A stretch of 45,109 nt of DNA from a virus: positions 1 to 45,109 of IMG/VR virus record IMGVR_UViG_3300025127_007573, one strand, 5' to 3'. The notes beneath the pieces are model-generated. The model worked only from the letters and a program-made list of their open reading frames with translations. It was not told where the DNA came from and did no database searches. A program made the position numbers and the translations under genes. Positions 6,622 to 14,656 of this stretch are shown here, one piece after another; the stretch's first letter is position 1, and each line of letters opens with the position of its first letter.

Positions 6622-7128
6622 ATGGATGATTTGTACGGTGAAATCGAAGAAGAAATCGATGAGTTAGACGAAAAAAAGAAACGCAAGAAAAAGAAAAAGA
6701 AGTCTGGTAAGAAGGATGCGTGTTACCACAAAGTCAAGTCACGATACAAAGTGTGGCCAAGTGCGTATGCATCTGGTGCTCTTGTTAAATGTCGCAAAGT
6801 TGGCGCCAAAAATTGGGGTAATTCAAAAAAAGAAAACCTTAGAATTATGGTTGAAGACGAATTGACCCAAGTTTTGGAAGAAAAAAAAAATTTAGATGAA
6901 GACTTACGTAAATGGTTTGGTCGTAAAGGTGCACCCGGTAAGAAAAAAGGCTGGGTAGACTGTAATACATGTCGAAAAGACAAAAAAACAGGTCGCAAAA
7001 AGTGTGGCGCATGCGGAAGATCTAGTGGTGAGAAGCGTTCAAAATATCCATCATGTCGTCCAACCCCTTCGGCATGCGGCAAAAGAGGTAAATGGGGCAA
7101 AAAATCTAAAAAAGGAAAGAAGGGATGA
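6622..7128 (+). CDS. Modular Lys/Cys-rich basic protein, 168 aa
   Basis: The order is: acidic start (1-17), a Lys-rich run (18-32), a module with CYHKVKSRYKVWPSAYASG (34-52) and Cys57, an internal leader-like helix LRIMVEDELTQVLEE (73-87), and a module with WVDCNTCRKDKKTG and six Cys (114-152). The last part resembles a domain I recall as DUF5872, unverified. The CxxC pairs at 114/117 and 128/131 could bind a metal. The tail is again Lys/Gly-rich. The strong positive charge and the leader suggest a DNA-associated head protein; that is inference. GAGGA at 6605-6609 is rather far (12 bases) from the ATG. Confidence 0.65.
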   Translation: MDDLYGEIEEEIDELDEKKKRKKKKKKSGKKDACYHKVKSRYKVWPSAYASGALVKCRKVGAKNWGNSKKENLRIMVEDELTQVLEEKKNLDEDLRKWFGRKGAPGKKKGWVDCNTCRKDKKTGRKKCGACGRSSGEKRSKYPSCRPTPSACGKRGKWGKKSKKGKKG

Positions 7129-7502
7129 ACCAAGATTACATTGAAAAGTTAATACAAGAAGAATTAGAGGCATATTTAGAAGAATCTCATTATTATGGTC
7201 TTTACGAAGAAGAAGAATTAACTGAAAAAAAGAAAAAGAAAGCATGTAAACCCTCCAAAGGTAAAAAATTTGCTAGAAGAGTGAAAGGTAAGTGTGTATC
7301 ATACGGACAAGCTGGAAAAGCCAAGGGTGGCGGTGCAAGAATTAAGCCCGGTACTGGAAAAGGTAATGCATATTGCGCAAGATCATATGGAGACATGAAA
7401 TCTCACGGAAAAGATTGCTCTGGTAAAGATAGAGGAACACCTTTATGTCTTTCGCGTCAAAAATGGAAGTGTTCAGGTAAATATTCTCGTAAAGGTAAGT
7501 AA
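7125..7502 (+). CDS. Leader-bearing basic Lys/Cys-rich protein, 125 aa
   Basis: The leader MNQDYIEKLIQEELEAYLEE (1-20) is an acidic amphipathic helix ending in Glu. A Lys run and a basic domain with KPSKGKKFARRVKGKC (42-57), GQAGKAKGGG (61-70), AYCARS (82-87) and RQKWKCSG (111-118) follow. The spread of Cys and aromatic residues suggests a small metal-stabilised fold seen repeatedly in marine virus proteins (memory). It overlaps the preceding gene by ATGA. The charge and leader together fit an internal head protein that is packaged with DNA, but no experiment supports this here. Confidence 0.65.
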   Translation: MNQDYIEKLIQEELEAYLEESHYYGLYEEEELTEKKKKKACKPSKGKKFARRVKGKCVSYGQAGKAKGGGARIKPGTGKGNAYCARSYGDMKSHGKDCSGKDRGTPLCLSRQKWKCSGKYSRKGK

Positions 7503-7505
7503 AAA

Positions 7506-9947
7506 ATGCTAAATGACGACCAAATTTTGGCAAAAACAGCAAATTTACTTAATACTTTACAAGAAAAGTGTTGGGATGGTTACAGACAGGCTGGTTTGAA
7601 GAAAAAAGGCGACCGAATGGTGCCTAATTGTGTCCCTGTCAATGAGAAAGTACTCCGAGAAGTCACCGAAGACGAGATGCGAGTGCTTGAGGACGTGTTA
7701 GATGACCTAAATCCAGCAAATTTGCCCTTAAATGACCTTTTTAGCAACAAAATGCGTGTTGTTATACCTTTTCCAACCTTAGACACCAACTCAGAGCTTG
7801 GTAAGTTCTCAGAATTCTTCAGATCTCAAGAGTATGATGTAGATTGGGAGAAAGGGATGGTATATGCCGAGCGAGATATGCGCTCAGTCGATGATTTACT
7901 TGATACTTTAATTGGTATGCAGGGTGGACAGCCCGAAAAAAAGAAAATTAAGAAAATTCAGATGAAAATCGGCAAACTTTTCTCTAAATTAGCTGATTTA
8001 AGCCGAAGAAAAGACGAAATATACCAAAAAGTCTACAAATATATGGCGAATATCAACTATAAGTTAGCAGATGGCGAACCAGTTAGGACACGAACCCGAG
8101 TTACCGGAAAAATGCTAAAAGCAGCGCTCGATGAGAAAGAATATGAGAATTTTCAGAGAATTAATACTCAAATTAACTTATATGTCGTAAATCCGGGTGT
8201 CGCAGGTCCAGCCGGCTATGATTTAACCGATTTAGCCACTGAATACGGCGAATATTGGAAAAAGAACGCCGGATACATCAAAAAAGAGATAAATAACATC
8301 GATAATGACAAATATTCTATTATTATTACTCGACATCCGATAGATGTGCTCAGAATGAGTGATTTTGATACAATTACCTCTTGTCATTCTCCAGCTAGCC
8401 GCCAAAATGCCTATCAATCCTACTATAAATGCGCTGTAGCCGAGGCTCAGGGCCACGGAGCGGTAGCATACGTGGTTGAGACAGAAGACCTTCTGAGCGC
8501 CACTAACACCGGCAATATAGACAGCGCAGAGCAAGAAATCCAAGAAGGTGAGATATTTGCTGACGATAAACGTCCATTTACCGGTGATATTGAGCCAATT
8601 TCTCGCACACGTATCCGTCATGTTAGATATTACGAAGGTGACGAGCCTCCGAAGCGCTGGGATGATGGACAAGACGTTGGAATGCCCGAAAAGCGCGTCT
8701 ATGGTATAGATATTCCCGGTTTAACTAATAGAGTTACTGATTGGGCGAGATCAAACCAAGAAGAAGTCATAGCAAACATGCCAAAAAATGATAATGGTAT
8801 TATTGATCTTAATAAATTTATGATTTTTGGTGGCTCTTACGAAGATACTGCAAATGCTGCTGGTCGTGAAAGATTAATGAGACAGTTATTAGGTGCACAA
8901 GCTCTTGTTAGCGGCAATATGAAACAAAACACAGACACTGAAGATGATCTGGATGCTGATTTAGTTGGCGACATTATCGCACAATATGAAGGGCAGTGCG
9001 AAGAAATAATGAATGAGTACAATAATAGAATGGCTCAAACATATTCTGATTATGAAGTTGGAGATGATGGCGGTGAGGGTGCTTATATTAGACCTTTCGC
9101 GGCATTTATTGCGAAGTGGCCGGTTGATGAGTGGAAAAGACTGCCCGGTAATCAAGAAGAGGTTGTGTGGAACTCTGTTGATGAAATAATTGCGATATAT
9201 GGTGATATATTTGAAGACTCTAACAACTATACGCCTGTTATTCGTCGTGTTCGCGAAGAAATACATTTAACCATGAAGGTTAATTTTGAACACCCTGACA
9301 TTTATGGTAACGGCTATATGGCAATGCCAGAAGAATACAGAGAAGCGCTTGAAAACATTGATGCTATAATCGACGACAGAAGAGATCAGTTTGAGGCTGT
9401 GCTTACCGACTACTTCAAGCGTGAAGGACAAATGGAAGGTGGCGAGTTTATGAATCTTGCCATAGGAATCGAAGACGGAGTGCTCTCATCTTACGAGTGG
9501 GATCTCGAAACTGACGGACAATACTCCGAGTCGTACGAGTGTACTGCGCGCTATACACACTACTATGATCCAGAAGATTTAGGATTGGGAATTGAGGTAC
9601 TAAAACAGATTGTTGATTCTCGCGACTTTAGAATTGAGCTGAGAAAACAACTACTTGAAGCGCCAAGAAAAGAGCAGAATACACAATATTACTTAAATAT
9701 GGATGCCGTCACAGTTGAAAAGGGTGGCGAGATAGCATTTACTGCCATATTCTCAATTAATGCTGACGCGCCTGACATTATGACTGGATTATTCGTAGAA
9801 CTTGTAGAGGGCGAGATGGACGACGAAGACAACCTTAATGTGGTATTCAACAGAGTGTTGGCCCAATTTGTTAATTCTCGCAAGCCTGCGTTTATGCAAA
9901 CTAATGAATCGATTGTATCAACTTGGAAGGACTATTTAAGATCATGA
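7506..9947 (+). CDS. Large phage protein with CW-GY/PNC module, 813 aa
   Basis: Residues 1-20 form a short leader-like helix. A module with CWDGYRQAGLKKK and VPNCVP (Cys22 and Cys42) follows, and the same module occurs in the gene at 9944. The central part (about 260-330) has ITRHPIDVLRMSDFDTIT, SCHSP and YYKCAVAEAQGHGAVAYVV. Cys and His in these motifs hint at an enzyme active site, but I know no assigned activity. The C-terminal half is acidic and mixed alpha/beta. It starts three bases after the previous stop. Its size and neighbours suggest a virion protein, possibly delivered into the host. Confidence 0.65.
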   Translation: MLNDDQILAKTANLLNTLQEKCWDGYRQAGLKKKGDRMVPNCVPVNEKVLREVTEDEMRVLEDVLDDLNPANLPLNDLFSNKMRVVIPFPTLDTNSELGKFSEFFRSQEYDVDWEKGMVYAERDMRSVDDLLDTLIGMQGGQPEKKKIKKIQMKIGKLFSKLADLSRRKDEIYQKVYKYMANINYKLADGEPVRTRTRVTGKMLKAALDEKEYENFQRINTQINLYVVNPGVAGPAGYDLTDLATEYGEYWKKNAGYIKKEINNIDNDKYSIIITRHPIDVLRMSDFDTITSCHSPASRQNAYQSYYKCAVAEAQGHGAVAYVVETEDLLSATNTGNIDSAEQEIQEGEIFADDKRPFTGDIEPISRTRIRHVRYYEGDEPPKRWDDGQDVGMPEKRVYGIDIPGLTNRVTDWARSNQEEVIANMPKNDNGIIDLNKFMIFGGSYEDTANAAGRERLMRQLLGAQALVSGNMKQNTDTEDDLDADLVGDIIAQYEGQCEEIMNEYNNRMAQTYSDYEVGDDGGEGAYIRPFAAFIAKWPVDEWKRLPGNQEEVVWNSVDEIIAIYGDIFEDSNNYTPVIRRVREEIHLTMKVNFEHPDIYGNGYMAMPEEYREALENIDAIIDDRRDQFEAVLTDYFKREGQMEGGEFMNLAIGIEDGVLSSYEWDLETDGQYSESYECTARYTHYYDPEDLGLGIEVLKQIVDSRDFRIELRKQLLEAPRKEQNTQYYLNMDAVTVEKGGEIAFTAIFSINADAPDIMTGLFVELVEGEMDDEDNLNVVFNRVLAQFVNSRKPAFMQTNESIVSTWKDYLRS

Positions 9948-10462
9948 ATGTAACTGGTGAACAATTAAGAGAAATAATTCTAGATGAATTAGAAAATTAT
10001 TTGGACGAACAATTTCTTGTTGAAAAATGTTGGCCCGGATATGAAAAAAAGGGCATGAAAACAATGTTTGGAAAACGATATCCAAATTGTGTTAAAAAGT
10101 CTAAGAAAAAGAAAAATGAAGAAATTGAACTAGATGAAGCAGACCCAAAAAAAGGCACTGGTAAAAAACCTAAAGGTTCTGGACGTAGATTATACACTGA
10201 TGAAGATCCAAGCGATACAGTGTCAGTTAAATTCTCAACAGTGCAGGATATCAAGGATACACTGTCTAAGGCTTCATTCAAGTCTAAATCCCATAAACGA
10301 CAGTCGCAAATTATAAATTTAATACACCAGCGTGCTCGCGCTGCATATCAAAATGCCAAAGATCCAGAAGTTAAAGCACGACTTAAAAAATCGTATGAAT
10401 ATGCTAAAAAAAGAAAAGAAGCATCAAAAGAAAAAACTAAAAGGATGAATAAAGATAAATGA
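9944..10462 (+). CDS. Three-module basic phage protein with leader, 172 aa
   Basis: The start is ATG 9944, overlapping the previous stop by ATGA. The modules are: leader MNVTGEQLREIILDELENYL (1-20); a CWPGYEKKGMK...YPNCV module with Cys29 and Cys49, the same 20-residue spacing as in the gene at 7506; and a basic domain from about residue 70 with KKGTGKKPKGSGRRLYTDED and a helical KARLKKSYEYAKKRKEASKE end. I associate the last with a domain of unknown function common in marine phages (DUF5824-like, unverified). The high Lys content suggests nucleic-acid binding. Confidence 0.7.
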   Translation: MNVTGEQLREIILDELENYLDEQFLVEKCWPGYEKKGMKTMFGKRYPNCVKKSKKKKNEEIELDEADPKKGTGKKPKGSGRRLYTDEDPSDTVSVKFSTVQDIKDTLSKASFKSKSHKRQSQIINLIHQRARAAYQNAKDPEVKARLKKSYEYAKKRKEASKEKTKRMNKDK

Positions 10463-10701
10463 GCAAATACATGCAAGACCCAGATTTTCTTTTTAGTGTT
10501 TTAGCTATGCTTGTAAAGAAAAACAATGGTAAAATTACAATAACTGAAAAAGAGATGAAAGATATTTCAAAAGGTGATTTGATTGGTATGTATTATGAGC
10601 CTGAGACAGGTGATTTAATTTTAAAACAAGTTGATAAAGATGATATGCTAAAAGCAACTAGCATGGTTAGAGATGATATAGATAAGGTATATGATAATTA
10701 A
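10459..10701 (+). CDS. Small hypothetical phage protein, 80 aa
   Basis: The ATGA overlap with the preceding gene fixes the start. Residues 1-20 are a hydrophobic-faced helix (DPDFLFSVLAMLVKK). NNGKITITEKEMKDISKGDLIGMYYEPETGDLILKQVD then looks like four beta strands around the GDLIGMYYEPETGDLIL hairpin, and an acidic helix ends the protein. I recognise the general look from other marine phages but no function. No signal peptide, Cys or catalytic motif is seen. Confidence 0.6.
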   Translation: MSKYMQDPDFLFSVLAMLVKKNNGKITITEKEMKDISKGDLIGMYYEPETGDLILKQVDKDDMLKATSMVRDDIDKVYDN

Positions 10702-10857
10702 ATGTTTGGTGAAAGTTTGATAGTTTTGTTTGCTTGTATTAGTTTAGTTGCCTTTGTGACTACTAAAAATCAAACAAATGAATTAAACAAAGAAGATACA
10801 GCACAGCACCAAATAGAGGAAAGTAAAAATGAAACTTATATTAGAAAAATGGAATGA
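10702..10857 (+). CDS. Small membrane-anchored protein, 51 aa
   Basis: An ATG directly after the preceding stop (10699-10701) opens 51 codons. Residues 5-20 (SLIVLFACISLVAFVT) form a single membrane segment, followed by a charged helical tail rich in Glu, Lys and Gln. The 3' end overlaps the next gene by 29 bases, and that gene's ribosome site GAGGA lies inside it. The shape, one N-terminal anchor and a polar helix, is that of spanin-like or anchor proteins, but no lysis genes are adjacent. Coupling to both neighbours is the main support. Confidence 0.5.
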   Translation: MFGESLIVLFACISLVAFVTTKNQTNELNKEDTAQHQIEESKNETYIRKME

Positions 10858-11260
10858 TTATTTAACTGAAGATCAAAGACTGTCTTGTCCACGAGCAACG
10901 CAAGACTTGGCCTTAAATACAGAAAATAGAGATGCCACTATAAAAAAATATAATTATGGACCTCTTAATGTTGACGAGCCCGGTGATTATTGGAAAAAAA
11001 TTGCTGCTTATTGGAAAACAACCGAGGAAGCAGCTAGAAAATCACTGTGTGGCAACTGTGTAGCTTTTGATATTTCTCCAAGAATGAAAGATTGTATGCC
11101 GGGCGACACTTTTGATGAAGATGGCGAGCTTGGATATTGTTGGATGCATCACTTTAAGTGCCATAGTGCAAGGGCATGCCATACTTGGGCAAAAGGCGGA
11201 CCTATAGCAAAAGATTCTGAGTCTGAACAATGGCAAGAAAAAAATGAAACTAATACTTGA
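10829..11260 (+). CDS. Leader-bearing Cys-rich conserved phage protein, 143 aa
   Basis: It begins with MKLILEKWNDYLTED, almost the same leader as the next gene (MKLILENWRKYLAEAEE). The body is conserved-looking, with LNTENRDATIKKY, PGDYWKKIAAYWKTT and a Cys cluster in LCGNCVAFDISPRMKDC, GYCWMHHFKCHS and ARACH. Seven or more Cys plus three His in 70 residues suggest one or two metal sites. I recall very similar proteins in marine phages, all without function. GAGGA at 10816-10820 supports the start. Packaging in the head through the leader is inferred. Confidence 0.7.
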   Translation: MKLILEKWNDYLTEDQRLSCPRATQDLALNTENRDATIKKYNYGPLNVDEPGDYWKKIAAYWKTTEEAARKSLCGNCVAFDISPRMKDCMPGDTFDEDGELGYCWMHHFKCHSARACHTWAKGGPIAKDSESEQWQEKNETNT

Positions 11261-11930
11261 AAATTGGCGAAAGTATCTAGCTGAAGCTGAAGAACCTATT
11301 ACTACACTTCGTATTTTTGATTTTGATGAGACAATAGCTCACACAAGGTCAGAAACACGTGTTACAGCGCCTGATGGTTCTACCGCGTCACTTGGCAATC
11401 AAAAAGAATTTGAAGATTACATGAAGGCCGCAGCGTCTAAAGAGGGAATAGAAACATTTGATCCTGTACGAGATTTGCAAGATGCTGGGTATGATATAGA
11501 TTTATCAGATTTTTCTATTGTCAAAAATCCAGATGAAATAACAGTTGTAACTGATATTATGAGAAACTTTACAGACGATTCTAAAACATATGTCATGACT
11601 GCTAGAAGAGGTAATTCAATAGGACCCATAATTGACTATCTAGACGAAATTGGAGTTGATGCTGGTCGAGTGCGAGTGATTGCTACTCAAGGCGAATCTA
11701 AGGGTGACGTTATGGCTAAAATGATTACAAATAAAATTATGCCTGATGGAAAATCAAACATTAACCGAATTGAATATTTTGAGGATTCGCAAAAAAATAT
11801 TGACGATGTATTAGCAAAAATTTGTGATAATCCAAAAATAAACGATGTCAAACCAGATAGTTTTAAGCTTATTATCTACAAAGTAGTTAAAATTAACGAT
11901 GGCTACAAATTAGATAAGATTACATGTTAA
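11244..11930 (+). CDS. HAD-superfamily phosphatase with capsid-targeting-like leader, 228 aa
   Basis: The HAD motifs are in order: DFDET (Asp26 nucleophile, Asp28 acid/base), Thr119 in YVMTARR, Lys153 in ESKGD and Glu180-Asp181 in EYFEDS. The enzyme should hydrolyse a phosphomonoester; HADs with a small cap insertion such as residues 35-95 act on nucleotides, sugars or polynucleotide ends. The first 17 residues (MKLILENWRKYLAEAEE) are not part of the HAD fold and resemble the T4 leader MKTYQEFIAEA. The gene overlaps the preceding one by 17 bases. An injected or head-packaged phosphatase is a testable idea. Confidence 0.8.
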   Translation: MKLILENWRKYLAEAEEPITTLRIFDFDETIAHTRSETRVTAPDGSTASLGNQKEFEDYMKAAASKEGIETFDPVRDLQDAGYDIDLSDFSIVKNPDEITVVTDIMRNFTDDSKTYVMTARRGNSIGPIIDYLDEIGVDAGRVRVIATQGESKGDVMAKMITNKIMPDGKSNINRIEYFEDSQKNIDDVLAKICDNPKINDVKPDSFKLIIYKVVKINDGYKLDKITC

Positions 11931-11962
11931 TATAAAACTACTTAAATTCGGAGGACGTAATT

Positions 11963-12286
11963 ATGTCTAATGATAATTCAGGATGGGAAACCTATTCAAA
12001 TTTAGTATTGCAACAGCTAGAGGCGATGGCTAGCGGGATTGATGCTTTAAGAGCGGAATTACAGGATGTTAAATACCAATTAACTGAATTAAAAGCAAAA
12101 GAAGATAAGGTACAAGATTTGAAAGTGTGGAAAGAAAAAATAGATGATGTTGCATCACCTCCACAATTAAAAACTGCTTTAAGAGATATTGAAAATTTAA
12201 AAAATTTCAAAACTAAGGCTGTAACTATTTTTATGGTTGCCCAAGCCTTTACAGGTTTTATTTTAGCGTACGCTCATTTATTTTAG
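11963..12286 (+). CDS. Coiled-coil protein with C-terminal membrane anchor, 107 aa
   Basis: Residues 10-85 are a heptad-rich helix (QLEAMASGIDALRAELQDVK and similar), and 88-107 (VTIFMVAQAFTGFILAYAHL) are a single membrane segment at the very C-terminus. This topology matches XhlA/hemolysin-like lysis accessory proteins and small tail-anchored phage proteins; sequence alone does not decide. CGGAGGA lies seven bases before the ATG, and an ACTACTTA element is 18 bases before it, so this gene probably begins its own transcript. Confidence 0.6.
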   Translation: MSNDNSGWETYSNLVLQQLEAMASGIDALRAELQDVKYQLTELKAKEDKVQDLKVWKEKIDDVASPPQLKTALRDIENLKNFKTKAVTIFMVAQAFTGFILAYAHLF

Positions 12287-12321
12287 TTGCAAATATTTAA
12301 TAATAATGTTATGTTTAATTT

Positions 12322-12582
12322 ATGAAATATGACGACGCTAAGCTAGGTCACTTAGTAAGATTAAAATTTTCAAATAATTTTAAAACTATAAAATTGGGGA
12401 TCATCACCGATTTAAAAAAAGATAGTTTTATGGTAAAATGGGTATGGTATAATAAACTATTTTTCATGGAGAATGAACATCATGTGTTCAATGAACTAAA
12501 TCACAAGTACTTACTTACAGAGACATGTTACGACAAAAAAGAGTGTTTAGACTGTCTTGAGTTAGTAAGCGGTGGTTTTTAG
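12322..12582 (+). CDS. Small SH3-like ('VGDhV' family) protein, 86 aa
   Basis: AKLGHLVRLKFSNN (residues 6-19) is the family opening with His in place of Asp. KLGIITDLKKDSFMVKWVWYNKLF gives the valine strand and the aromatic strand. The loop is long (HHVFNELNHKYLLTET), then ECLDCLELVSGG closes. Two Cys flank the last strand. The ATG has little ribosome-site sequence. The next gene follows the stop after one base. Confidence 0.6.
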   Translation: MKYDDAKLGHLVRLKFSNNFKTIKLGIITDLKKDSFMVKWVWYNKLFFMENEHHVFNELNHKYLLTETCYDKKECLDCLELVSGGF

Positions 12583-12583
12583 T

Positions 12584-12871
12584 ATGGCTTGGGAAAATCT
12601 AGACGAGGAAAGATTAAAACAAATTATCAGACAAATATCAGGCAAAACACCTAAATCCACTGATAAGCTAGTAAGACCATCAAAACTCATGTGTAAGGGT
12701 GAAAAATGGTATTATGTGCCATCAAAAAGAGAACATAAACGATTTGTTTGTGGTATTAAGGTGTATGTTGTTGATTATGATTTTGATGAAAAAGATAGAG
12801 TTTTAGTATATGATGGAAATTGTTTATTTGCTGTTCCTTATGATGAATTAGAGGAATTAGGTTTTAATTAA
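12584..12871 (+). CDS. Hypothetical protein, 95 aa
   Basis: I start at ATG 12584, directly after the previous stop, and not at GTG 12572, which would overlap it. Residues 1-40 are a helix with basic and acidic patches (MAWENLDEERLKQIIRQISG). Residues 45-95 are beta-rich: KLMCKGEKWYYVPSK, FVCGIKVYVVDYDF, RVLVYDGNCLFAVPYDELEEL. The last part has the aromatic and valine spacing of a small barrel, so it may be a distant, helix-extended relative of the SH3-like family, but the VGD turn is missing. Three Cys are present. Confidence 0.55.
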   Translation: MAWENLDEERLKQIIRQISGKTPKSTDKLVRPSKLMCKGEKWYYVPSKREHKRFVCGIKVYVVDYDFDEKDRVLVYDGNCLFAVPYDELEELGFN

Positions 12872-13023
12872 TGTTTTTTACTTTTAGTTATTTTTGGAAA
12901 TTTTTGCTTTTATTGGTATCTTCTTGGGTGTTTTATGGCTTTTTTGGTTATGAAATAACAATGATTACCCTGTTAGCTTCATTAGTTGGTATGAAATTTA
13001 AACCAACTAACCACTTAATATAA
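12871..13023 (+). CDS. Small hydrophobic membrane protein, 50 aa
   Basis: The TAATG overlap places the ATG on the last base of the preceding stop. Fifty codons follow. Two hydrophobic stretches, residues 8-25 (FWKFLLLLVSSWVFYGFF) and 29-40 (ITMITLLASLVG), are separated by a short polar turn with Glu28; the C-terminus is basic and polar. A two-helix hairpin this small resembles class II or III holins, but nothing nearby proves lysis function. Translational coupling and clear hydrophobicity support a real gene. Confidence 0.5.
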   Translation: MFFTFSYFWKFLLLLVSSWVFYGFFGYEITMITLLASLVGMKFKPTNHLI

Positions 13024-13063
13024 GTTAAATTTTAGTTCAGCTTTATATTTATAAGTTGTTATA

Positions 13064-13327
13064 ATGGAACAGAAAAAAGAATTTGGTTCATCCAACGCAG
13101 AAATACTGCATGTTGGTGATATTGTTGCTTGGTCAAAATGGTCAGAAGAGATTAATGACTGGGTTGAATATATGGGTGTATTGGTGTCAATACAGAACGA
13201 AATAAGAAGAAACAGATTTGTTTCAATATCCACAGTAGTTCCTTTAGATGATAACACTAAAGAATTAACATTTTTTACTTTTACATTAAGATTGGTGTCT
13301 CAAACTTCAAAAGAAAATAAAACTTGA
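13064..13327 (+). CDS. Small SH3-like ('VGDhV' family) protein, 87 aa
   Basis: EILHVGDIVAWSKWSEE (residues 13-29) is one of the clearest copies of the motif in the window. WVEYMGVLVSIQNEIRRN, FVSISTVVPLD and FFTFTLRLVSQT are the following strands. The loop after the motif holds several Trp. The ATG (13064) has no evident ribosome site. The 3' end is five bases from a TTG that could extend the next gene, but I prefer the next gene's internal ATG with its strong ribosome site. Confidence 0.65.
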   Translation: MEQKKEFGSSNAEILHVGDIVAWSKWSEEINDWVEYMGVLVSIQNEIRRNRFVSISTVVPLDDNTKELTFFTFTLRLVSQTSKENKT

Positions 13328-13364
13328 TTATTTGACCAACTATTTAGAGTTTAGGAGAGCCATT

Positions 13365-14297
13365 ATGGAAGACGTGCTCAAAGATTTAATTAAACAATTT
13401 ATGCCTTTTGCTCAAAAGCATATTGGTTTTAAAAAACCACCAAGATTGTTTTTGAAAAAAGACCATGCTAATGCTGAAAACCCACTAGGTAAAACAGCTT
13501 ATTACGAGCCCGGTAATATGTCGATCACACTCTATGTTACCGGTCGACACCCAAAAGATATTTTACGTTCATTGGGGCATGAGTTGGTGCATCATAAGCA
13601 AAATTGCGATGGTAAATTTAAACATTCGGGTGATACTGGTCCCGGCTACGCTCAGAAAGATCCACATTTAAGAAAAATGGAACAAGAGGCGAATCGAGAT
13701 GGTAGCATGTGTTTAAGAGACTTCGAAGATAGTTTAAAGAAAAATGATACTATTTACTACGAACATCTACAAAAAGGAGATAAGAAGATGTCATTAAAAG
13801 ATTGGAAAGAAAAAGAAATTGGAACCCTGCTTTCTGAAGCATGGGGCTTTAAATTTAACACGTTAGAGGAATTCGATGAATTTAACGGCAAGGGTGAGCT
13901 GCAAGCAGAAAGCGAAGAAGAGCTTGAAGAAGCCGCGCACGAAGACAAAGATGATGAGAAGAAAATGGAAGAAGCTGCTCATGAAGACAAAGACGACGAT
14001 AAAAAAATCGATGAAGCTGAAGATGCAGAAGAGCTTGATGAAGCGCACTGTGCCGGCAACAGAGATGATGATAAAGACGACGTTAATGAAGAAGTAGACG
14101 CTGAAGAATTAGAAGAAGGCGAAGACAAGGATGAAGAGTTGGACGAAAGAAGAGCCCGCGGCCGTAAAACTGCTGCAAGCGCTCAAGGTCGTCATGACGA
14201 TGAAAGAGCACGATTGCCTGAAGCTAAAATCAGAGAGATTCTCAAGAAAGCAATTCAAATTGTGCAAGAAAACAACAAAGCAGCCAAAAAGGATTAG
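13365..14297 (+). CDS. HExxH metalloprotease-like protein with acidic repeat tail, 310 aa
   Basis: ATG 13365 has AGGAG seven bases upstream; a longer TTG-start form is less likely. HELVHH at 72-77 in the helix LRSLGHELVHHKQNC is a zinc-peptidase motif, and Glu106 or Glu108 in MEQEANRD may be the third ligand. Residues 142-160 (MSLKDWKEKEIGTLLSEAW) look like an internal leader helix. Residues 180-262 are extremely acidic and contain two copies of EEAAHEDKDD; residues 262-310 are basic. I associate such proteins with phage virions. Whether it is an active protease (head maturation, host target) is open. ACTATTTA lies 18 bases before the ATG. Confidence 0.7.
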   Translation: MEDVLKDLIKQFMPFAQKHIGFKKPPRLFLKKDHANAENPLGKTAYYEPGNMSITLYVTGRHPKDILRSLGHELVHHKQNCDGKFKHSGDTGPGYAQKDPHLRKMEQEANRDGSMCLRDFEDSLKKNDTIYYEHLQKGDKKMSLKDWKEKEIGTLLSEAWGFKFNTLEEFDEFNGKGELQAESEEELEEAAHEDKDDEKKMEEAAHEDKDDDKKIDEAEDAEELDEAHCAGNRDDDKDDVNEEVDAEELEEGEDKDEELDERRARGRKTAASAQGRHDDERARLPEAKIREILKKAIQIVQENNKAAKKD

Positions 14298-14404
14298 TGC
14301 TGTGACTGGTAAATATAAAAGTTAGACATAATATTGAACTTAAAAAAATTCAAAATAAGTTTGTCTATAAACTTTTAGTATTATCCAGAAACGAGGAACA
14401 AGAT

Positions 14405-14656
14405 ATGTCGTATGAATCTGAATGGAGAAATTTTTTAAACGAAGATATTAATGAAAAAAACATCTTCACTTATATTCAAGGTCTCCAAGAGTTAATATCT
14501 AAGTTTAAACCTAGAACCATGACGGAACAGCGACGTCTTGCCCTCACTAAGCAACATCTTCGTGAAGTTAAACGTTACGCTAGAAAAATGCAAAACGAAA
14601 TGACTGTGCTTCAAGAAAAGGTAAGTATTTTAGAAGAATCAATGGGTGATGAATAA
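14405..14656 (+). CDS. Leader-bearing coiled-coil protein, 83 aa
   Basis: The start MSYESEWRNFLNEDINE matches the leader pattern (aromatic, Phe-Leu, then Glu) seen on other proteins here. The rest is a continuous charged helix with heptads (residues 20-80), typical of scaffold or internal head proteins. GAGGA about ten bases before ATG 14405 supports the start. The stop overlaps the next gene's ATG (TAATG), so the two are probably made together. No catalytic motif is seen. Confidence 0.65.
   Translation: MSYESEWRNFLNEDINEKNIFTYIQGLQELISKFKPRTMTEQRRLALTKQHLREVKRYARKMQNEMTVLQEKVSILEESMGDE

Noticed and set aside
14357-14374. AAGTTT/AAACTT hairpin with four T
   Set aside because: Pure AT-rich 6-bp stem, too weak for a terminator and common by chance in this composition.
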